61,235 nucleotides of DNA from Lingula anatina. Its lineage: Eukaryota; Brachiopoda; Lingulata; Lingulida; Lingulidae. Numbering within the stretch: the stretch's first letter is position 1; the number at the start of each line of letters is the position of its first letter. Below are positions 21,049-36,000 of this stretch, in pieces. Under the pieces are notes generated by a model. The model saw only the letters and a list, made by a program, of their open reading frames with translations. It was not told the DNA's origin and searched no databases. A program made the position numbers and the translations under genes. Location of the stretch: positions 1,337,050 through 1,398,284 of the forward strand of contig NW_019776079.1 of NCBI RefSeq assembly GCF_001039355.2, written 5' to 3'.

Positions 21049-24000
21049 ATGGCACTGCTACTGCTGTTGTCGCTGTTAACGGGGCTGATAGATATTGCAT
21101 TCAGCTATAATGCTATAACATCGTGTCCAGCTAACGCCTTGACGTCCTCCTACATCAACGTACTGCCAGCCGCTACTGCAGGTTTGGAGCAATTATCCTC
21201 ATTAAAATTTGATTAAGATCAAATTTATAGTATAAGATTGGTTCTTGGAATTTTTTCTAACACTCCGAAAAAATATTTGGATATATTTAGTTCACGAGCA
21301 CTGCGGTGTTATCCACCATTTGATCCGACTAAACCTTTCTGCATCGGTGCACATATATATGCATAAATAAATTTTAGAAATAACGAAATAATTTATCAGC
21401 TAATTATAAATTAATTAATGAATAAAAATAGATATAAAAACCCATTATGGTATAGTAAAGTGTACACTGTAGTTTAGCGATTATGTGAAAATAGAAAAAC
21501 GGTGCCTCTATTTCTGTAGTAAAATATCATTTTGAAAATGTGCTTTTTTGTCATAGTCCTGAATTCCACCTTCGAGTTGCTGACCGAGGATGCACAGAAC
21601 ACAGGGCACTGTAGTCTAAAATGCCTCCAAAATGTTGGATGTGAGAGCGCCATGTTCAACCAGACGGCCAGAGAGTGCCACCTTCTTTCGGACTCGCTAT
21701 TTAACAGCGTGAATTTTGACGGCGGCGACACCTCGGGAGATTCTGAGATATATCTGATTCACGTCAGACCCTCAGGGGTAAGTTAAAACTAAAGACTGAT
21801 ACACCCTGGAGGTGCAATATGTGTTGTTGATAATTGGGTTTCCTTTAGGTCGTAATTCGAATTCAATGTCATTTACACCATTGGTTAAAGGGGTTGTCCC
21901 ATCTCCAATTCCATGTGCATTTATTTACAAATGATCACCTAGCTTATAGGTATAAATTGTTATAGACAGTGCTTTTTATTCCAGATACCATATCTAACAT
22001 GCTTAATGGTACAGAAAATACAAAATAGTGGTGAAGATATCCATATTTTATACCGTTTATTCAAATTAATAACATACCCCCTCAAATCTGATGTTTCACT
22101 GTGATTTTCATAGAGGTAAAAAATGTCCATTAGATTGAAAAGACAACACCAAATGTCACCAAATTTACACACAATTAGCATTAGGATGTGCTCGTTAAAG
22201 GTCACGTGGGCAATATCATGTGCGTCTGTTTAAAACATTTGACACCGGTGAGGTGGTCATTTCATTTTGCAAATAAAAGTACAGGGAACTGGAGGTTGGA
22301 CAACCCCTTGACCAATAGTGTATATTGATTCTTTTACTTGACGATCAATTTTGTTATAAGAAACTATTATGCTTCTAACCAATACAGTCAAACAAATCAT
22401 TTATCTGCTGTTGATTTCCGTTCCAAATTATCAGAATACAATATCGTAGCCGGACATTTAAACTGTTGCTACGGCTTTAATGAGCAGCAACTTTCCTTTA
22501 CTGTTCTCCTGACGGTAAAAGTACGATTGCACCAAACGAAATGCATGTAGCTCTTGCTTGTGGAATATTCCATCGTTACCAAAAAGAAAAAAATTGTGTG
22601 AAAGTAACAAATTTAAAGCGCATTTCAACATTTCATGTCTCGTCAATTATTTAAAATTTCCGCTTAAGGTTACTTATGATGTTCTTGAAAGTTCATTAAA
22701 GCAAAAATACTGTTCCTCTAGTTTTGATGATCGAAGAGAAGTGGCATAATCTTTGGCATACGTTGGCATTTGTTGTTTCATTTGTGTTTTTTTTTCCTCT
22801 AAAATTAAAAGGACAATTACTCTTCATTTCGGCAGGAAAACGCCATAAAACGGGTTTTCCCGGGGTAAACGACAATTCCCCCATGCAAATAAATAGATAA
22901 AAGTGGATAAATGAAACTGCATATAAAATTTAATCCATGCATGTTGGTCCTTTTCTGCCAGGACGAGAACCCCGTGAACCCTGACTTTGCGGGTCCGCCG
23001 TCAACCAACTGTGGACCAGGCAGATGCTCGAACGGGAAATGCCGCGATTCATGTGATGGAAACGAAGTGTATTGTGTTGGTAAGAGCAGTCTTCCTCAAA
23101 TATACCTCTGATAGTTACTTGATAAATGAAGACAATATCAGATTCATGTACGGTAAACAAAACCCATAACAATTTGTTTAGGATCAATCAATTATTGAGA
23201 CTAATGATTTCCTTTACATTTTTTTTTTGATAAAGGGGGGGAGGGGGACAGGGGGTCGATCAAGCCATCGATGAGTAGTCAAATCGATTGACACAAGAAT
23301 AACGACATTTAATAATTAGATTATAAGTAATTATTTTATTAAAACTGTTAATTCGATCATTGCCATCTTTCCACTTCAGGTGACAACACGAAATGCCCCG
23401 AAGTCCCTGTAGATAACCTGCGCTATTATCACCTTGGAGTACTGAACACAAATCACGATAATGTTGGACAGGGACTTATAACGGTAAAAAAGGAAGAAAA
23501 AAAATTTTTCTATTGGACATGGTGTAAAGGACATAATTTGATCAGGTCACCATTCGCCTTCGAATTTGCGAAACCAAGATTTGAGGGGGGGGGGGGGGGC
23601 AGGGTAAAATTGCCTGGCATTTCTGCTTGCACTTAAGGTAATTCTTTTCTAAATTTATTACTTTAAATAAATTTAATATACAAATATACTAAGTCAGTTT
23701 ACATTGGTGATGTTTTTTTTTCAATTGCCATGTTTATTCTAATTAAAAAAAATAAAATACCTGTAAATATGCCATTGTAATATACAACAACATTCCCATG
23801 GAGGACATTGAGGCATGCTGCTGATTTTTTTCTTTTCAAGGAAGTAACATTTCCAAAGAAGCATAACTTTACTGCCCTCAGAGTCCAGTGGATAGGTAAC
23901 CTGAGAGGACCATACAATAATGCAGGAGCGTGTGTCAGGTATGCTCTCTACTGAAGGCCCTTCCAGCTGTTATAAGATTCCTCCATACAATTTTGTAACA

Positions 24001-24999
24001 GCTAGAAAGGCCACTGGGGAAGCTTATGTCAGGTATGAGGCAATGTGATCAAACCAGGGTTTGTTTCACAAATATAAATAAATAAGCAAATTTGTTTATA
24101 AACAGAAGTATGAAGCTTGAAAAAATTCAATCCGAAAAATTTTATATCAGGGATGGGCTTTGAAAAGGATAAATTATTTTCCATTTAGTGAAATTAATTA
24201 CCACTAGCTTTTGAAAAATATTTTATGTACTGGTGAAAGCCAGTGCTACCTGGCATTATTATTACCCCCCAAAAATTGCCAATATAGTGTTATGAATAAG
24301 CTCAATATTTGTTAAGCAGATTCCATATATCTTAAAAATGATTATGTTTTCTTTCTGAGATATAATCCCTTCCCTTAAAGATATTGTTTCTCACACATTG
24401 GATAACTTTACACATGATTAAAAATACTCATATCCAGTGTTATTGATTTCTTGAATACTGCCATATGTACAATGTCAGTAAGTAATGTACATATATCACA
24501 GGAGTAATGAAATTGTCAGGTATTGATTTTCACGCAAGGTTGATTAATATTTTAGGAAGGCATATACTTTAACATTACACCAAGTAACAAGTCCTTTCCA
24601 AGTTGCCAATCATCTTATTTTCCAGATGGTACTTCAAGTTCAACAATATGGAGTGTGGTAATCCAGACACCATTGAGTTTATGCACCATGATGCTAGTGC
24701 TAGGGATTTGCACAGACCAGCAAATTGTGAGGTTTTAAAAATAATTAAATTGAATTTACTGAGTTATTCTTATTATCTAAAAGTGACTGTAATGTAAGAA
24801 ACCCTTTTCATTTTAAAGCTTGCAGCACATCATACCAAAAAAATGGTAGCTTGGTTTGTTCTTGGTGCATGTGCGTTCAACTTGGCAAAAATAGGTTACT
24901 AATTAGCAGTTTGCTAACTAATATATTATTTGACACTCATTCAGCTCAAATGACCTAATAATTGTATTGTATTGTATTGTATTGTATTGTATTAATTGT

Positions 25000-25037
<38 letters not shown>

Positions 25038-25982
25038 TGCATGTATGTGTGTATATATCATTGCTTCCATCATTGCAGTGGATGGTATGTGTGAGGGCAT
25101 TCCTGCTGGAGATGTGACCATTCAGTTTCACACTGGGAAATGTTTTGGTTTCCCTCTATCTAATGGCTTCGTTGGTTGGAGCGCAGAATCTGCCCTTATG
25201 GTTCAAGAAGTTGACACCAGATATAGCAGACAATGTAAGTTTGAAAAAAAAACTTGAAATTAAAGAATTGAAAATTAAAAATCGAATTAAAAAATTGGAT
25301 TTTGTTGAATTAATTTCATTGATTTCAAAAGTAGCCCATTTTTATATGTACAGTAGCAATGCTTTTTTTTTATTTTAATTCAATTGAATAGATAAGTTAA
25401 CTTTATATAATATTTGTTAAAGAATTAAAACTAAAAGTATTTGTTCCTGCTTAAAATCACACACATATACTTAAATTATGATCTGTTTAAAAACAAGTAT
25501 TGACTACTACTACTTGCAAATGTGACAATGAACCTTAGGAGTTTAATAAACTATTATTATCATTTTATTATTACACAAGTTTACAAGTTGGCAACATTAA
25601 TTTACAATGTCTACACACTGTTTGCTTTCAGCAAGGAACCTCGACCTTCCAAACCAATCTCCCAAATTCACCACCCTGTATTTCCCAGGATCCAGTACAT
25701 CTCATTATGCTACAATAGCTGTGAATCTTCCTGACTTAACTGAAGTCACCGTATGCTACTGGCAAAAAATGTCCAGCTATGCACAGACAGCTATGGGAAC
25801 TTTCTCCTATGCCAATAGTGCAGCAAATAATGCTTTAATGATATGGATTCGATCAGATGGAAAAATCCGTCTTAGCGTGTTGGACACAAATGTTGATGCC
25901 AGTTGGAACTCACTAACTGATAATACATGGCACCAGGTAAACAAAAATTGAGAGAAGTAAAATTTCAAATGTATATCGCATG

Positions 25983-26030
<48 letters not shown>

Positions 26031-29000
26031 ATGTATTCAGAGAAAAATCTAAACATTTTAATGAAAACATCTTTTCAACTGGCCTCCTAAATTTACAGCC
26101 TTGCTTGTGCAATACCAAATACTATAAAACAATGTTGCTTTTGCTTTTGGACTGAAATAACCAATAGCAAAAAGAACCTTATCCCACATAATACTTCAGT
26201 CTATTTTTACCTGTGTCTCCAGGTGTGTGGCATGTGGCGTAGCAGCGACGGCTACTGGGCAGTCTATGTGGACAGTAGAGAGGCAGGAAGTGGGACTGGA
26301 TTTCAAACTGGCCAGACAATTGCTGGAGGGGGGACAATTATACTGGGGCAGGACCAGGACAGCATAGGTATAGGCAAAATGACACTAATTTTTTGTTGAT
26401 TTGTACGCAGTTTTCACCCAAACTGTAATTAAAGTTTGAGCAAACCCTCCTTCCTTTTTAAAGAAATTATTTCAAACATGGCATGTTCATTACTTGGTTT
26501 CAGTGTTTCTATAGAAAACTGAATTTTTCGTGTCAAGTTTTCATTGGGATCCTTCTTTTTTATTTTCTTTTCAAGGTGGAAGTTTTTCTGCATCTCAGTC
26601 TTTTACGGGGTACATGACACGTATCAATATCTGGGATGTTGTTCTACAACCACATGGAATGGGCCAGTGTTACAGTAGCACCTATGGAAATATCTTTGCA
26701 TTCGATGGAACAAATAACATTTTACAAGCTGGAAGTGTATCGACATCAGCTGATCAGGACATCTGTCTTGGTGAGAAAAACATTTGTTTCAGACACGGGT
26801 ATATTAATAGCACAGTGTTGTAAATGTCAACAAATTAGTTGTACTATCTAGCAGGCAAGGAAAAACAGCTTTTACAAAAAAAAAAAAAAAAAAAAAAATA
26901 GATTTAATGGATGATTAATGCCTTAATTTTTTAAATGTTCCCATGAAATTAAACCCAAAATACCATGGTGCTTCACTGGAAGATTCCACTGAAGTCAGGC
27001 TATTTTTTTTTTTTTTTTTTTTTTTTGTATATAAATTGAAAACTTGTCCATGGGTGATCATCTTACTCTTTACTTGGTTTTTAGATGTTATGATTCCAAC
27101 TACTGGAGGCAATTCTGGTGGGGCTGCCTGCTACTGGCCTTTTACATACAATGGTAAGATGTGAGTTGAAAAATAAACTTCACTTTATTGCAAGCTACAT
27201 TCAAAGTTTGCATTGTATTTTATGGGGTTAGATAAATGATAGGAATGAGTAATATTTCATGAGGTTATTTATACTTACTCGAATCCACCTACTGGTATTA
27301 TAGTAAGTTAAAAATGCCTAAACAAATGTTTTTTTATTTGATTTAATGACATGATTTTACAGGTCAACAACAGTACTTGTGCCTGGTGGACGAGGAAGGC
27401 CGGAGCAGACCTTGGTGTGGAACAACTGCTGACTATGACACTGATGGACTCTGGGGCTACTGTACAGGTATGAGTATACTGAGTATATCATTGATTCTAC
27501 ACATATGTGTGAAAATTTGCTTTCTATGATGATATTGCTAGTATTTCCAATGCATTGGACAATGAAACATTTATCATTTATGAAAGTTGCTCAGTCCAAT
27601 GGGGTTTTCTTTCCAGTTGCTGGTCATGGGAAAGGTCCAGTCACACAAAATATCTATACATATGGAGGGAATGCTAACGGGTTGCTCTGCCAGTTCCCAT
27701 TTACTTACAAGTAAGTGGTTATTTAACTTAGCAACATTGTCATATCATCAAAGTCACTTTGTTACAAGTGGATTAGAGGTGTGCATTTGTAAAATTTAAG
27801 AATTGATCTTTTCAGTTCTTTCTCTTGTTTTTTAAGTACTGTCATATTTGACTTGAACTTCTATTCAAAGAGATATAAATGATGTCAATGGAAAAATTAA
27901 CATTCCATTAGTTTACATTCTTGCAACAGATTTCAAAACAGGTGGTATATATGCTTTGGCTAAAAAACAACATTAATTTTAACAACACTACTGGTATATG
28001 TCAATGAAGCTTATAATAAGGGGTACCGGAGGAGATCAGCATTGGTCCGAATTGTGCTGGAAGTGTGACGTCAAGTGGTGTAAGAACTGAAGCTGAGTGG
28101 TCATTTTTAGCTGGAGGTGAGCGCAAGAGAAGACATGGACTTGGAGAAAAAAGCAGTTTTCAAACAACATGAAAAGATAACAAAGATAACATTTCTTCTT
28201 TATGCATTTTGGGCAGAGAATACTTGTAGAAATGATAGGCACATGATATGAAAACATGACATGGAACTTGAAGGTGCAAAACCGTGCTTAATTTGCATAC
28301 AACTTGTTTTGAAATACATGCTGCATCCACTGCCAGCGCGACAAAGAGCGTAAAGGGAAAAGAATTCCCAGGAGGCTATAGATCGTTGTCATGTGAAAAT
28401 TTGACATTTTTATGTGATCTGATATGTCCATATCTAAGTATTTATGGGTGTTTTATGGTATGTGCTGCAATTATAATGATGTTTTAGAGTTCTTGAAGGA
28501 CCTTGTGAAAACCAGGAAGTAGTTCGTAACTAACAACTGAATCGTACTGATCTACGACTGCTGTGCAAAGATATATCTTTTTTTTAATATTGTGATGAAT
28601 TTTTAGATCTTTATATGTCCATCTGACATGAAATTCCACACATATGATCACACTAATACACCTTTTACACCGGAGTAAGCACTAATAAGTGACAAATGCC
28701 AAGACAAAGGTGACATTCTGAGAGCCTATCTGAGCTAAAGATAAAATGTTATCTTAATTACCGTGTTGTTAGAATAACTGCTTTTTTCTCCAAGCCCACG
28801 TCTTCATTCCCATTAACCTCCAGCTAAAAATGACCACTCAGCTTTATGTCTTGCACCACTACACATCACTTCCGGCACAATTCTGACCAATGCTGATCTC
28901 CTCCGGTACCACATATAATATATGGAGGTAACTATAACCAAGGAGTNTCTAAATGTGACCTTGAAATTGACCTTTGACCTACCTTACAATGAACTTAACT

Positions 29001-29946
29001 TTGATTGCACCATTTTTAGTTATATATATTTTTTGCATATTTTGAAAATTCTTGTTGATTGCATTTTTACAGCTTGTCAAGCACAAGACTGGTGGCTGCA
29101 CCCCTTATTTTGTGTATGTGGGGGTCTATACGAATGCGCTTGCTCCAGCTGGTGGTACAATATTCGGAGGCGGTATCGCCTCTCTGATCCTCTAGTTTGC
29201 TATATGAAATATTTTTCAGTGGAGCCTCTCACTACCAGTGTATAGCTGATGGTAATAGTTATGCCCATCCCTGGTGCTACACAGCAGGAGGACTATGGGG
29301 ATACTGTATAAGTGAGTCTCCATGTATCAATGACAGATGGGGGGGGGGGGGGTCCAGAAGATATCTTGTCCCTCCCCTCCCACGTACCCACCTTCCTGCG
29401 TTCCAAAAACAAAATGTCGAAACACTAAACTGAGGTTCAGGAGAACTGGATTTGCCAGAGATACATAATAGCAATGTTACTGTTTTATAACATTGAAATT
29501 CCATGGTAAAGATTTTTGGACAATGAAAGTAGGCTTTTATTTTCATCCTGCAGATTATAGATATATTCAACCAGTATCACCAATCTTGCAAAGTAAATGA
29601 ATTCTTGGCATGATGTATTTTATATTTTTCAGTTTCTGAGTCATTATATGCTGTCCGGACAGGATCTGACTGTGGAGGGAATGATCTTCAAGGAACAAAT
29701 GGCTATCTGACCAGTGTCCAGGACTGCATAGATAGATGTAACATGAAACCAGAGTGTAAATCTGTAGCATATGCTCCTAGCAGTCACCACTGTTGGCTTA
29801 AAACTAAATCTTGTGAAAGCCCAACTTCAAACAATGATAGGTGGATGCTTGAGAAGTATTTTATAGGTAAACTTTCATTCACATTTTTTCATTCATGTTT
29901 CAAACTAAATAATGCTATAAGCAAAATCTTGGATTTTTTACTTTTA

Positions 29947-30012
<66 letters not shown>

Positions 30013-33000
30013 TGTACTCAAAATAAATATAATAATATTATTATTATTGTTATAAATGCTGCTCATTCCATTATTGTTATTTTCATTATTATCATTATTA
30101 TTAGCAGAAGTAGTAACTGAAGTAGTATTATGTGCATGATAATCCTAAATGATATGGTGAAAGATTTTTTTTGACTGAAATGATGACAAATTGAAAAAAT
30201 GAATTTGAAAAAATCTCTTTGTAACAAATCTCTTCAACTGACCGTTTTGTTAAGTCCCAGACTTCGTCAGTCAGACTTTACGTGAAAATAATGTCACGTT
30301 AGATAACGCGCCGGTTCTTGGGCCTTAGTGTTGTGCGCCCAGCTGATCCAATAAAACGAACAAGATTCTCATTTGACACAAGTGGAAATTTAATACTGTC
30401 TTTTGGAAAATATACAGAGGTTTCTTCTACATAGTAACTGTCAGTCCAAAATGTATAATGATATCACCAGAGCAGGGCAGCCTTTATAGATCATTCAGGA
30501 ATTTTAATAACCAGGAAGAAATAACACTTGACTGAGTGCAGTCCTTTTGTCTCAGGCTTTGCCCCAACTCAGTCACCATGTTTCCTGGATCACCATTATC
30601 CGCCCTAGCCTTCAAAGGCATTTCTAAATTTTATCTCGTGCCAAGTGCCCCGGTCACGATCATTCCCGAATGTCTGTTGACTGCCCCCTTCTAAGCTTAT
30701 CTTAGGATATGAATATTATTTTAATTAATTGTTTATATCAATTATAAAATACCCAAAGTGGTATTTTACAGTTTGTGAGAAATTAGATTAATGTCATATA
30801 ATTTCGGTGTTAGCTGCATATATATTTTTCTATTTCAGATCCAATCAGGAAGACATTTGGTGGGAATTCTGAGGGTATGACATGTGTCCTACCATTCATC
30901 TATCAGGACACTGTGTACCATTCTTGTATCACTGTGAACCATAACCAGCCATGGTGTGCCACCACAACCAATTATGATTTAGATGGAAGATGGGGAAATT
31001 GCCTAGGTGAGGAAATACAAGTCATACTGTTCAAAATTATGATGTTAACAATGATTTGCAAGCATCCTGTGAAAGATTCTGGAAAGCATCCTGAATTTTT
31101 TTTATGAAGCTGCAAGATGAGGCATTATCTATGCAGCAGGCCCATGAAACCATTTTGAGCATGCACTTTCATTTTCATATTTGAAAATGATTTGATAAGT
31201 TTCAAATCAACTAGACATGGAAACTTATTTTATATCATATAATTAGAAATGTTTGCTAATATTTCAAAATACAGAAATTTCAAAATGAATACCAAATGTT
31301 GAATATTTGACCAATAACATTTCTGTCATTTACAGATCTGTCATGTAAAAAAATATTTGTAATGTCTATACAAATCAAACATGTTAAGTTAAGGTAATTT
31401 CCATTTTCTACTCAGTGCTGATGTCCTCCTATGGTGAGTGGAAAGAGGCAGACTGTGGTGGTAATGACCTTGGCACTGTACATTATCGTATAGTTTCTGG
31501 AGTGGATGAGTGTGAAAGCCAATGCCGACTCACAGGAGAATGCAGGCTTGCTATGTATCAAGCTTACTCAAACAAGTGCTGGAGTAGGTACACCAATAGT
31601 GTATTCATTTTCAGACCTATAGTCAGTAATTTCAAGGTGGTCTTTTTCTGAAAAATTGGAGCTTTTTATACCTTTTTTTACCAGGCCCTACTTGAGAAAT
31701 CCCTAACAAAATTTCCTATATGGTCCCAAAGCCCAAAATCCTACAGAGTCCTATTGGACATTTTTTCTAGATAAGAATCCAATAGGACATGTCAGGGAAT
31801 TCCTGTCGAGTCCCATAAAGTCCTAAAGGCTGTCCTATAGGAATTTTTTTTTAAGGAATGGTATAGCATCTAGATCAAAATTTGAATTTTGATATTTTTG
31901 TATATAGTATATAGGCAAGTATATATATTACAATATCATAAATTGTCAGAGTATCAAAGTGTCTACCTGTCAAAGGGGACCAGTGCTGTTCAGTATATAC
32001 CAAGTAAATGTACCACCTTATGTAAAAAGGGCCTTACATAATGTTCTCTTTGTAGTTCTTTGAATTTTTGCCCTTCTTTTTATTACCCATTTGGTTGCAG
32101 CAAGTTTTTCCCTGATTTCCCTGATACATACTCCAAATGTATAAATATTACAGTATTTTTAATTAACGTGTTTTTTACATAAAAGAGCAAATTAAGCTTT
32201 AAAATATCCAGGTATATATATATTTCACATTTTTTCTCATGCAATAATATAGGTTTGAACAAAAAGATACAAGTAAGTATAAAGCAAAAGTGAAAGTTAC
32301 AACAGTTATATATTATACATGTACTATAGGGAAAGGATATTCCTGTCCATCTGGAAGTGGATGGACATATGTGAAGCATTCAAGCCTAGTTAGAACTGGA
32401 AAGTATTATCTGCGAAGATATGGCTCTTGTGCTGGGGGTGACATTTCAAATGCCGCAGTATCATCTACCTATGAGGAATGCATTTGGACCTGCAGTGCCA
32501 TGAAAGATTGCAAATCTTTCTACTATGACAAATCCAACTCCATGTGCTATCCAAAGAACATCCAGTGTGCCATCATAGATACCAGCTGTGGCACAAACTG
32601 TTATGTGGACACCAAAATATATCCAGGTAAAAAAGATGCATGATTTTGAATAATAAGGAGTGATTGAAACTTAGATTAGCAGATAATACAATAAATTCTT
32701 AAGGTTACGTCAATATTCCTCACTGTGAGTTTACAGAGGACAAATGAAAACTCACTTCAAGCTGTCTACTACCTATACATATATCAGGCCTGCAGATAAG
32801 GTGTGAGAGGCGAGTGTAAAGTGTCCTCATGAAACTCAGGTTGACATTTCTACAATAAATGTACGTGTACTTTGGTGCTGTGGTTTGTGAGATGGTAAGA
32901 GGATTTTACCCCATTTCCCTAAATATCCAAAGATTCTCTTTTCCACAAGTAAAAATTGTAGTGAGAACTTGGGAGATTTTGTTCAATATCAGTTTTTGAG

Positions 33001-36000
33001 AATGCTCTCTATTTCAGGGAAAGATTTCCATCGCTATGAGAGCATTCCACCGCGGACAGTCTGGCAATGGCGTAGTTTGAGCACAAGCAAGTATGCCATT
33101 TTGTCCAACCATGCAACTCCAGACTTGACTGAATTCACTGCATGTTACTGGGGAAGGAGTGATTACTACGACGGTTCAAGTAGGTGGCACAGAATATATA
33201 TATAATTATTTAACTCACTGCAGTGACGTGAAGTTACGACTATAATAATATAGTATTCAAAGTAAGCTTATAATTTATAGGTTATAATTTTCTGGTAATT
33301 GAATACAGATCCAATTTAACAGGCACCGTCACATACTGATTGTTGCATTTCAAAATTGCTAACATTGTAAAACTTGCTGGCAGTAGGGATCAGGTCACAA
33401 AATAGACCATCTACTGCCTGAGGCAAATAAGAAAATGTCATACAGTGGGAAAACGGTCAGATCAAGCTGGTTTTTGAACTTAACCTATATTATATAGATA
33501 TTCATCATTTTTCCAGCCTGGTTGTCGACTCTCTCATATGCCAACTCTGAAACACACAATGGCATTTTAATAATGTACAGGGCAGCTTCAGCAGGGATTA
33601 GAGTCCACATAAATAGTCCTCATACTGGTAAGTATTAATTTAAGCTAGTGTGTAATCTACTAGTACATTTTATATCTGTGCTTACAAAACAGATGCAGAT
33701 ACTGCAATCAAGGTTGACAGTACTAAAAAAAGTTATTTTGGAATTCTCAAATCAAGAATAAATTAAAATTTGTTAAGATTTGGGCCTGTATTAGTGCCTG
33801 CAGGACACACAATTGTGGCTTTTAAATAGGCAACCCTCAGTGTTGATCTAGAATTTATAGGTGGTACAGTATGATAGGCTGCCCCTTTTCATTCTAGTAG
33901 GCTTAGTAGGCTAGAGTTTTTAAAATCTTATTCATGGTAGATAATTACTTTGACAATGTATATTACTAACATATTGGAAAAACTTTTTATCATTATTATA
34001 ACTCATTGACTTATAGATAACTTTTAATTATTACCTTCGCCAAGGAGGTTATGTTTTCACTCCTGTTTGTCTGTCTGTCTGTTTCTCATCAACATAACTC
34101 AAAAAGTTATGGATGAATTTGGATGGAATTTTCAGGGTAGGTCAGAAATGGGTTAACTTAGAAGTGATTAGTTTTTGGTGGTGATCTGGATCAATAATCA
34201 ATAATCAAAAATAAAAAACTAAGTTATGGACCGATTTTGAAGAAATATTCAGGAACTGTCTGAAGTGGGCCAAGGAACAGATGATTAGTTTTTGGTGGTG
34301 ATCCAGATCAGTAATCAATCAATAATCAATAATCAAAAAACTAAATCATTATAGAATGAAAATTTAGGGGTGAAACGGCATTGGGTGGAGACTTTGCTGC
34401 CTTGGTGGAGGTCTGCGCTCTCAGAGTGCTTTTCTAGTCATTTTTGTGTTATTTTATGTAAATTCTTTTTACATTATAGATGTTGATACTATGACCAATG
34501 ATAACAACTGGCACCATATCTGTCTGACCTGGAAGAGTGCAAATGGTGAATGGGCTCTCTACTCTGACGGACTGCTGCTTAAAACTTCCACAGGGCTGGC
34601 TTCTGGAACAACAATTGCAGGTAAGAAAAATGCACAGTATTTCTCACCAAGCTTTTTGTGCTATCATGTACAGTTCTTCTGTAACAGTGTCAATAAAGTT
34701 GTGTTTAGTTTTCGGGAACACATCTAAAACAATTCATGAAATTAATAATTTTGATAAAATTTCACAAGTCTTCTCTAACAATGACAGTGGGTTGGTGAAT
34801 GTGTGATGGGTGAACGTATGAATGTGGTAAGGTAATTACAGTATAGTGTTGTGATAATTTAGATATAGCAATGGTGTAGGTATGATCAAAATGTAATCCA
34901 ATCTGTAGTACAAATTGTACAATCATATTGTATTTGCAGTTTCATTAGCCAGACCACATTTCTACATGCATTGGATTTACCTGTAATTTGGATGGATTTT
35001 GAGGGTGGTTGAAATGGAGATCGATAAATAGTTATAAAATATATAATTTTGATATTTATTATATTCATGTTTTTGATTGTACATGTAGGTTAAAACTTGT
35101 ATTGTAACTATTAGGGATAACCTTGGTATTTAGACATGCACATTTTGAATCTGTTTTGGTCTGACGGTGCTGGGTGGTTTTACAGAGACTTCCTGCCTTA
35201 ATTGTGTTTTTTTTATTGACAATTGTTGCATCCAATATTTTTTCTCTGCGTGTTAGGAGGTGGAACCTGGGTCATAGGTCAAGACCAAGACTGTGTGGGT
35301 GGATGTTTTTCCACTTCACAAGCATATGTTGGTTATCTGACTGGAGTCAATGTATGGGATAAAGTACTAGATATTACTGCCATGGGACAGACATGTCAGT
35401 CTGAACTGAAAGGGAATGTCCTATCATGGCAAGAAATTCTGGACACAGCAGTGCAACATAATATCCTGTCCCACAAGGAAGATATTTGTGGAGGTGTATA
35501 TTTCCTATCATGAGTCCTTTACTGTAGCACACATTGGTTTTGGTGTCTTTTTCCACAACTATTCAGAAACACTTGTTTTTGGTTAAAGCTTTCTAATTCA
35601 GATATCTTTATATAAATTAACCCCAAAAATAATGTTAACTTTGACAACCATAATTATTCTTCCTTTTTGTTAGTGAGTACAAAAGACATTTTGAGAAATG
35701 CCTTTTGTTAGTGAATACAAAAGACATTTCTCAAAAATAGTAAAAGTAACTAAATGAAATGTAAGAAAAAGTATATACACTTTTACTAGCTTTCAAGCAA
35801 AAATAGCAATAATGAAAAGTAGTAATAATTATTTGTTAAATTTTATTCCTTTTTCAGAGACCTCTATCCCAAGTCCCTGTGAAGCACATTCTGTCTTCAA
35901 TGTGCAGCAACACACAGTGCACAACTTAAACAAAGGGGATAACACTGGAGATGTGGAACTTGCAGTAAGCATGATAGATTTTTTAATATTAAACTTATGG

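Noticed and set aside
28922-28970. YGGNYNQGV reading as a lost fibronectin II start
   Set aside because: The match is short, interrupted by an N, and the following TGACCTTGAAATTGACC looks like a common repeat; the real exon 13 already supplies this part.
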